Below, one piece after another: positions 7,002-9,796 of a stretch of DNA of 9,796 nucleotides. The first letter of the stretch is position 1, and every line of letters starts with the position of its first letter. The translations under genes were made by a program, and so were the position numbers. This stretch comes from CAZFCK01 sp964517355 (GTDB lineage: Bacteria > Desulfobacterota > Desulfovibrionia > Desulfovibrionales > Desulfovibrionaceae). The notes under the pieces were generated by a model. It was not told where the DNA came from, did no database searches, and was given only the letters and a program-made list of their open reading frames with translations. The DNA lies in assembly GCA_964517355.1 (NCBI GenBank), contig CAZFCK010000183.1, forward strand, positions 1 to 9,796, in the 5' to 3' direction.

Positions 7002-8156
7002 ATGCAGTTCGGTTTTGCCACGGCCAGAGAGATTCTTTTTGGTGACGGGGTGTTGGAAACGGCTGTTGAGCATATGGCTCGCATTGGCAAAAGATTTCTG
7101 GTGGTCACGGGAAGTACGGGAGAGCGGGCCGCGCCATTGTTGCGCGCTTTGTCGCGTCACGAACTGGAAGCCGTCCCCTATGCCGTTTCCAATGAACCCA
7201 GTGTGGACATGGTCGTCAAAGGGGCGGAAAAGGCTCTTGACGAGGCGTGTCAGGCCGTGATCGGCATTGGCGGCGGAAGTGTCATGGACGCGGCCAAGGC
7301 TATCGCCGCTCTGATGACCAACCGCAAGGACGTTTACGAATATCTCGAAGTGGTGGGGCGGGGACGCCCCCTCGATGCTCCGGCCGCGCCTTGTGTCGCC
7401 ATACCCACCACGGCGGGCACGGGCGCTGAGGTCACGCGCAACGCGGTCCTGACCGCGGCGCAGCACAAGGTTAAGGTGAGTCTGCGTCATCTTTCCATGC
7501 TGCCGTGCCTGGCGGTGGTGGACCCGACCCTGACCCATGCCATGGGGCCGCACCTTACAGCAGCCACGGGCATGGATGCGTTGACGCAGCTTATTGAAGC
7601 CTATGTTTCACGAAAGGCGACACCATTGACGGATGGTTTTTGTCTGGAAGGGCTGGTGCGGGTGGCGCGCTCCCTCCCTGTGGCCTATGCCGACGGCGCC
7701 AATGCCGCGGCGCGCGAGGACATGGCCCTGGGGAGTCTGCTTTCAGGTCTCGCCCTGGCCAACGGGGGCTTGGGCGCCGTGCATGGCTTGGCCGCGCCGC
7801 TTGGCGGCCTTTTGGGCGCGCCCCACGGTATGATCTGCGCCGCTTTGTTGCCGGCGGTGCTGCGGGCCAACTGCCAGGCCTTGCGGCAGCGGGAGCCGGA
7901 ATCGCCGGCGCTTGGGCGCATGCGGGATGTGGCCGCGTTATGCACCGGATTGAGCCAAGCCGCCATAGAGGACGGTATTGCCTGGGTGGAGGAGTTATGT
8001 GTCTCCATGGAGGTCCGGGGCCTGTCCGTCATGGGCCTGCGCGAAGAGGAGCTGGAGAAGGTGGCCGGCATGGGCCTGCGCGCGAGCAGTATGCGCGGCA
8101 ATCCCGTGCCCCTGGAACAGGGGGAGGTGGTGGCGATTTTGCGTCAGGCCTTGTAA
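7002..8156 (+). CDS. iron-type (group III) alcohol dehydrogenase family protein
   Basis: 384 aa, normal for the family. These enzymes interconvert alcohols and aldehydes or ketones with NAD(P), in the cytoplasm. Visible landmarks: FATAREILFGDGVL at the N-terminus; the nucleotide-binding GIGGGSVMDAAK (88-99); IPTTAGTGAEVT (134-145); and the metal site DALTQLIEAY starting at Asp192, with His261 and His275 in HGLAAPLGGLLGAPHG. The usual ligands are Asp and three His. Here the second (Asp+4) is Gln196, leaving Asp192, His261 and His275, the three-ligand pattern known from glycerol dehydrogenases. I recall the DALTQLIE form in other annotated dehydrogenases, so it is a subfamily trait more likely than damage. 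The gene begins 27 nt after the kinase stop with a strong ribosome site, so it is probably the third gene of that operon. The substrate cannot be told. Its stop is only 15 nt from the stop of the opposing gene. Confidence 0.93.
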   Translation: MQFGFATAREILFGDGVLETAVEHMARIGKRFLVVTGSTGERAAPLLRALSRHELEAVPYAVSNEPSVDMVVKGAEKALDEACQAVIGIGGGSVMDAAKAIAALMTNRKDVYEYLEVVGRGRPLDAPAAPCVAIPTTAGTGAEVTRNAVLTAAQHKVKVSLRHLSMLPCLAVVDPTLTHAMGPHLTAATGMDALTQLIEAYVSRKATPLTDGFCLEGLVRVARSLPVAYADGANAAAREDMALGSLLSGLALANGGLGAVHGLAAPLGGLLGAPHGMICAALLPAVLRANCQALRQREPESPALGRMRDVAALCTGLSQAAIEDGIAWVEELCVSMEVRGLSVMGLREEELEKVAGMGLRASSMRGNPVPLEQGEVVAILRQAL

Positions 8157-8171
8157 TGGGGCTGCCAGGGG

Positions 8172-8564
8172 TTATTGCGCCCCCGGCACGTGTTCCAGTT
8201 CTTGTTTCAGGGCGTCGCGTTCACGAGCGGCTTGCAGGTACCGGTGTTGGAAATCGTCTCGTTCCATGAGTGCGGCTTTCATGTCGATATAGGCTCTGTT
8301 CAGCGTGTATTCCAGTTGCTTGACGCGCTGCTCCAATTGTGCCGCGGAGGCATGCGTTTCATTGCTTGTGTGGGACGGGGCCTGCCGCTCTTTGGCAATC
8401 ATGCTTTTGAGTTCTTGCAGTTCACGGCGCAGGTTCTCGTTCTCCCGACGGCATCGGGACACTTCATGGTCGGCTTGTTGTTCGGCCTGTTGCCGCGCCT
8501 GGTCGCCGCAGCCCGCAAGCAGGCAGAGCAAGAACATGGCCATGACGGTTGCACACTTGCTCAT
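8172..8564 (-). CDS. small coiled-coil lipoprotein, function unknown
   Basis: 130 aa from the ATG at 8564-8562, which has GAGGG (8569-8573) four nt upstream. A longer in-frame start at 8600 is possible but would put 12 extra residues before the signal peptide. The signal is clear: MSKCATVMAMFLLCLLAGC, with lipobox LAGC and lipidated Cys19. The residue after the Cys is Gly, so the E. coli sorting rule would predict the outer membrane. The rest is charged and helical, with heptad-like coiled coils at about 24-60 (ENENLRRELQELK) and about 74-126 (AAQLEQRVKQLEYTLNRAY), joined by a Ser/Thr/Pro-rich hinge at 62-72. I recognise no family. It may form an operon with the membrane miniprotein 67 nt upstream. 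Its 3' end faces the dehydrogenase with no terminator between them. Confidence 0.8.
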   Translation of the reverse strand: MSKCATVMAMFLLCLLAGCGDQARQQAEQQADHEVSRCRRENENLRRELQELKSMIAKERQAPSHTSNETHASAAQLEQRVKQLEYTLNRAYIDMKAALMERDDFQHRYLQAARERDALKQELEHVPGAQ

Positions 8565-8631
8565 GCATCCCTCGTTGCAATGACGCCGGGTGTTTTTCAT
8601 GACGGACGCCGTGGTTTGACATTTTTTAACA

Positions 8632-8799
8632 TTATTTTACGATATTCGGATAATGTCCACGACTATGGATTTCCCGCGATTTGTAATGGCTGAAGTCCAC
8701 GTTGTGCAGCTGTTGCCCTTGTTTCCGGCTTGCAAGCAGCAGAAGCACAAGGAGCAGCGCGAACAGCAGTACGGCTATGATAATGATCCATTGCAGCAT
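8632..8799 (-). CDS. single-span membrane miniprotein, function unknown
   Basis: 55 aa from the ATG at 8799-8797. One very hydrophobic segment (residues 4-23, MLQWIIIIAVLLFALLLVLL onward) is followed by a basic, His-rich tail of about 30 residues (SRKQGQQLHNVDFSHYKSRE). By the positive-inside rule the tail should be cytoplasmic. The ribosome site is weak (AAAAGAA about 6-12 nt upstream). A GTG at 8844 in frame would add 15 polar residues and is less likely. It lies just upstream of, and on the same strand as, the coiled-coil lipoprotein, so the two may be co-transcribed. No family recognised. Confidence 0.55.
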   Translation of the reverse strand: MLQWIIIIAVLLFALLLVLLLLASRKQGQQLHNVDFSHYKSREIHSRGHYPNIVK

Positions 8800-8836
8800 A
8801 GCTGATTCTTTTGGGTGTTCCCTGGTAGAAGGTCCA

Positions 8837-9007
8837 ATGAACACGGTTCGTTCTTTTTGGGGCGCTCTGGCGAACCATTTTCCTGATTATTCTTTAACGT
8901 TATCCAATGGAAAAATCCAGTCCGGTTTGCATGCCCTGTTTCGTTTGCTGCGACACGCATTATTCGGTCTACGCGGATCTGACTTCAAAAACACAAAAGG
9001 ATTGTGA
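8837..9007 (+). CDS. possible tiny protein coupled to the Cys-rich gene
   Basis: A 56-codon frame starting MNTVRSFWGALANHFPDYSL. The case for it: AGAAGG (8827-8832) sits 4 nt ahead of the ATG, the composition is protein-like (aromatic and amphipathic, with a basic FRLLRHALFGLRG stretch at about 39-51), and its TGA at 9005-9007 overlaps a GTG at 9004 of the next gene in a GTGA junction typical of coupled genes. The case against it: it is short, no family is recognised, and its start is only 37 bp from the divergent miniprotein start, leaving little room for promoters. The hairpin GGTTCG (8844-8849) with CGAACC (8870-8875) lies within it. Confidence 0.33.
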   Translation: MNTVRSFWGALANHFPDYSLTLSNGKIQSGLHALFRLLRHALFGLRGSDFKNTKGL

Positions 9008-9276
9008 CGTTGAAAAGAACACCATTGCGCGCAATACGTTTGAAATGCCTCGAATGCTCGGGGGGGGACAAACAGGAAGTCTTGCATTGCGCTCTTGAGA
9101 ATTGTCCATTGTTTCCGTATAGAATGGGGGTGGATCCTCAGAGTCCCTTATCATTGCCGGGACAGGATGCGCAGGGTACAATGTGCGAAAAAATTCCGGG
9201 AGAATCGGACTCCGCTGGAAAACGGCAAGAGCCCAGGGATGATCAGTACAATCTTCTCACGTTGAAAAAAACGTAA
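9004..9276 (+). CDS. small Cys-rich protein, putative metal-binding, Desulfovibrio-like
   Basis: 90 aa from GTG 9004, or 88 aa from TTG 9010. The TTG start gives MKRTPLRAIRLKCLECSGG, with AAGG (8997-9000) 9 nt upstream, and looks like relatives I remember. The GTG overlaps the stop of the preceding short frame. The conserved-looking half (1-45) holds CLEC, then CALENC and PLFPYRMG, that is Cys-x2-Cys and Cys-x5-Cys pairs that could bind zinc or another metal; a third sort of Cys lies in GTMCEK. The C-terminal half is polar and low in complexity. I recall similar short hypothetical proteins in Desulfovibrio genomes and phages, without known function. The codons for Ser-Gly-Gly-Asp run through a G8 tract (9060-9067). 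Confidence 0.72.
   Translation: MTLKRTPLRAIRLKCLECSGGDKQEVLHCALENCPLFPYRMGVDPQSPLSLPGQDAQGTMCEKIPGESDSAGKRQEPRDDQYNLLTLKKT
9060..9067. repeat. G8 homopolymer inside the Cys-rich gene
   Basis: Eight consecutive G bases lie directly after the CLEC pair. Tracts of this length are prone to polymerase slippage and to sequencing error. A gain or loss of one base would remove everything after the first two Cys. Confidence 0.8.
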
Positions 9277-9287
9277 CGCTTTTTTTT
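9265..9287 (+). terminator. weak A-tract/T-tract terminator overlapping the stop codon
   Basis: A7 (9265-9271) then CG, loop TAA (which is the stop codon of the Cys-rich gene), CG, a bulged C and T8 (9280-9287). The stem has only two GC pairs plus A-T pairs, so it is weak, but an A tract facing a T tract straight after a stop fits an intrinsic terminator. Confidence 0.3.
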
Positions 9288-9293
9288 CTGGGA

Positions 9294-9316
9294 GTCCGCC
9301 CTATGGAATGGCGGAC
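9294..9316. repeat. perfect 7-bp stem-loop
   Basis: GTCCGCC (9294-9300) pairs with GGCGGAC (9310-9316) across the loop CTATGGAAT. The nearest T tract precedes it on the plus strand, so it is not a standard terminator in either direction. It could protect the 3' end of a read-through message. Confidence 0.55.
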
Positions 9317-9548
9317 CAGGGGGCGCGCTCCCCTCCTGGCGGGGGAGGGGGAGCACACCCATAGGCATTGTTGCAATTCTTATGCTCCAGCTGTGCTTAT
9401 GATCGAAAAATATGCTTGATCCCAAGGTATTATGCTGTTTTCTGTTCATAGTGTCAGCGTAAAGCGCCCTTTTCTGTATTGCAGGAGGAATTTCCCGGCT
9501 TGGGACAATACCAGAAACGCTACAGTATCTGTCTAATATTATGAAGTT

Positions 9549-9608
9549 AAAAGTTTTGGAAAGAGGACCCGGGGGGGAAAACCTTTTTCAAAATCTTCAG
9601 CCCTCGGG
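9549..9608. repeat. degenerate dispersed-repeat-like stem-loop element
   Basis: The stretch AAAGTTTTGGAAAGAGG, CCCGGGGGGG, AAAACCTTTTTCAAAA resembles a G-rich intergenic element that I remember as common downstream of genes in Desulfovibrio genomes. Visible pairing: CCCGGGGG (9568-9575) with CCCTCGGG (9601-9608) including one G-T pair, and an imperfect match of AAGTTTTGGAAAGAGG (9550-9565) to CCTTTTTCAAAATCTT (9582-9597). The recognition is from memory and needs a search of the host genome. Confidence 0.4.
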
Positions 9609-9697
9609 CGCGGTCGTTTCGCGCTTTGGGGATGAAGATAGCAGCGCTGGTTTCCCACCGGTAACAATACATTATACGACTTTCTGGGTGGCGAATG

Positions 9698-9706
9698 TGC
9701 TATAAC
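9698..9706 (+). promoter_or_regulatory. possible extended -10 promoter
   Basis: TGCTATAAC matches the extended -10 pattern TGnTATAAT with one mismatch. A transcript would start near 9713. No good -35 box lies 16-18 nt upstream, which is tolerated in extended -10 promoters. No coding frame follows in the window; the transcript would run through the hairpins at 9741-9774 and out at the right edge. Confidence 0.3.
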
Positions 9707-9757
9707 ATGCCGCATTTGTTAAAAAAAACGTGCATAATGGCGTCGTTTTTCCGGCGT

Positions 9758-9774
9758 CCAGGGGCCTCCCCTGG
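9758..9774. repeat. perfect 7-bp GC-rich hairpin at the edge of the terminal repeat
   Basis: CCAGGGG (9758-9764), loop CCT, CCCCTGG (9768-9774). The 29-base terminal repeat begins exactly at the right arm of this hairpin. A second small stem, CGTCG (9741-9745) with CGGCG (9752-9756) including one G-T pair, lies just before it. Confidence 0.75.
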
Positions 9775-9796
9775 TCGTCGTGCGGGCGCGAAAGCC
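9768..9796. repeat. 29-base terminal direct repeat, right copy
   Basis: Identical to positions 1-29 and running exactly to the right edge of the window. See the left copy. Confidence 0.9.

Larger units (their letters stand above)
9277..9796. other. gene-poor right end with hairpins and a repeat-like element
   Basis: I see no convincing gene in these 520 bases. The contents, in order, are a T8 tract; a perfect 7-bp hairpin (9294-9316); a GC-rich imperfect stem between GCTCCCCTCC (9327-9336) and the G-rich run ending at 9354; a plain stretch to about 9540; a degenerate Desulfovibrio-like repeat (9549-9608); a small GCGCG/CGCGC hairpin (9608-9624); a possible extended -10 promoter (9698-9706); an A8 tract (9721-9728); and two hairpins running into the terminal repeat. 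Confidence 0.6.

Noticed and set aside
9294..9360. G-quadruplex from the G5 runs
   Set aside because: Only three long G runs with uneven, long loops; a plain GC-rich stem explains the pairing better.
9541..9705. A 54-codon frame starting MKLKVLERGPGGENLF
   Set aside because: It runs over the repeat-like element, has no ribosome site at its ATG, and its first residues are what that element gives when translated.
1..9796. CRISPR array, tRNA or rRNA gene, transposase or phage structural gene
   Set aside because: None was seen. No regularly spaced repeats, no cloverleaf and no matching protein motifs on either strand.

Overview
The window looks like accessory or intergenic-rich chromosome from a Gram-negative, probably a Desulfovibrio-like delta-proteobacterium. 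The grounds are lipoprotein signal peptides, multi-domain CACHE sensor kinases, moderately high G+C coding sequence, a small Cys-rich protein starting KRTPLRAIRLKCLECSGG, and a G-rich intergenic stem-loop near 9550-9608. The last two resemble things I remember from Desulfovibrio genomes. This placement is from memory of the families, not from a search.

Layout. Positions 80-2752 (minus) hold a complete membrane hybrid histidine kinase (dCACHE, HAMP, PAS, HisKA, HATPase, REC). An 839-bp AT-richer region (2753-3591) with two clear stem-loops separates it from a divergent three-gene plus-strand operon: a LivJ-type substrate-binding lipoprotein (3592-4740), a second hybrid histidine kinase that overlaps it by 4 nt in an ATGA junction (4737-6974), and an iron-type alcohol dehydrogenase 27 nt further on (7002-8156). 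Facing this operon on the minus strand are a coiled-coil lipoprotein (8172-8564) and a one-span membrane miniprotein (8632-8799). Then come a possible tiny ORF (8837-9007) and a small Cys-rich protein (start 9004 or 9010, end 9276) on the plus strand. The last 520 bases (9277-9796) carry hairpins, a degenerate repeat-like element and a possible promoter, but no convincing gene.

How the parts may work together. The binding protein has no transporter permease or ATPase beside it and is translationally coupled to a kinase with its own periplasmic dCACHE domain. This suggests a two-part sensor of the LuxP-LuxQ or TorT-TorS kind, with the dehydrogenase as a metabolic partner. Both kinases are hybrids whose phosphorelay residues are intact, yet no Hpt protein or DNA-binding response regulator is in the window, so the output must be encoded elsewhere.

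The window begins and ends with the same 29 bases (1-29 = 9768-9796). Either the sequence is a circle of about 9,767 bp, or it is a contig bounded by two copies of one repeat. No replication or mobilisation gene is visible. If the ends join, a run of hairpins closes into a textbook intrinsic terminator (15-54), which would make a candidate small RNA of about 100 nt that neither end shows alone.
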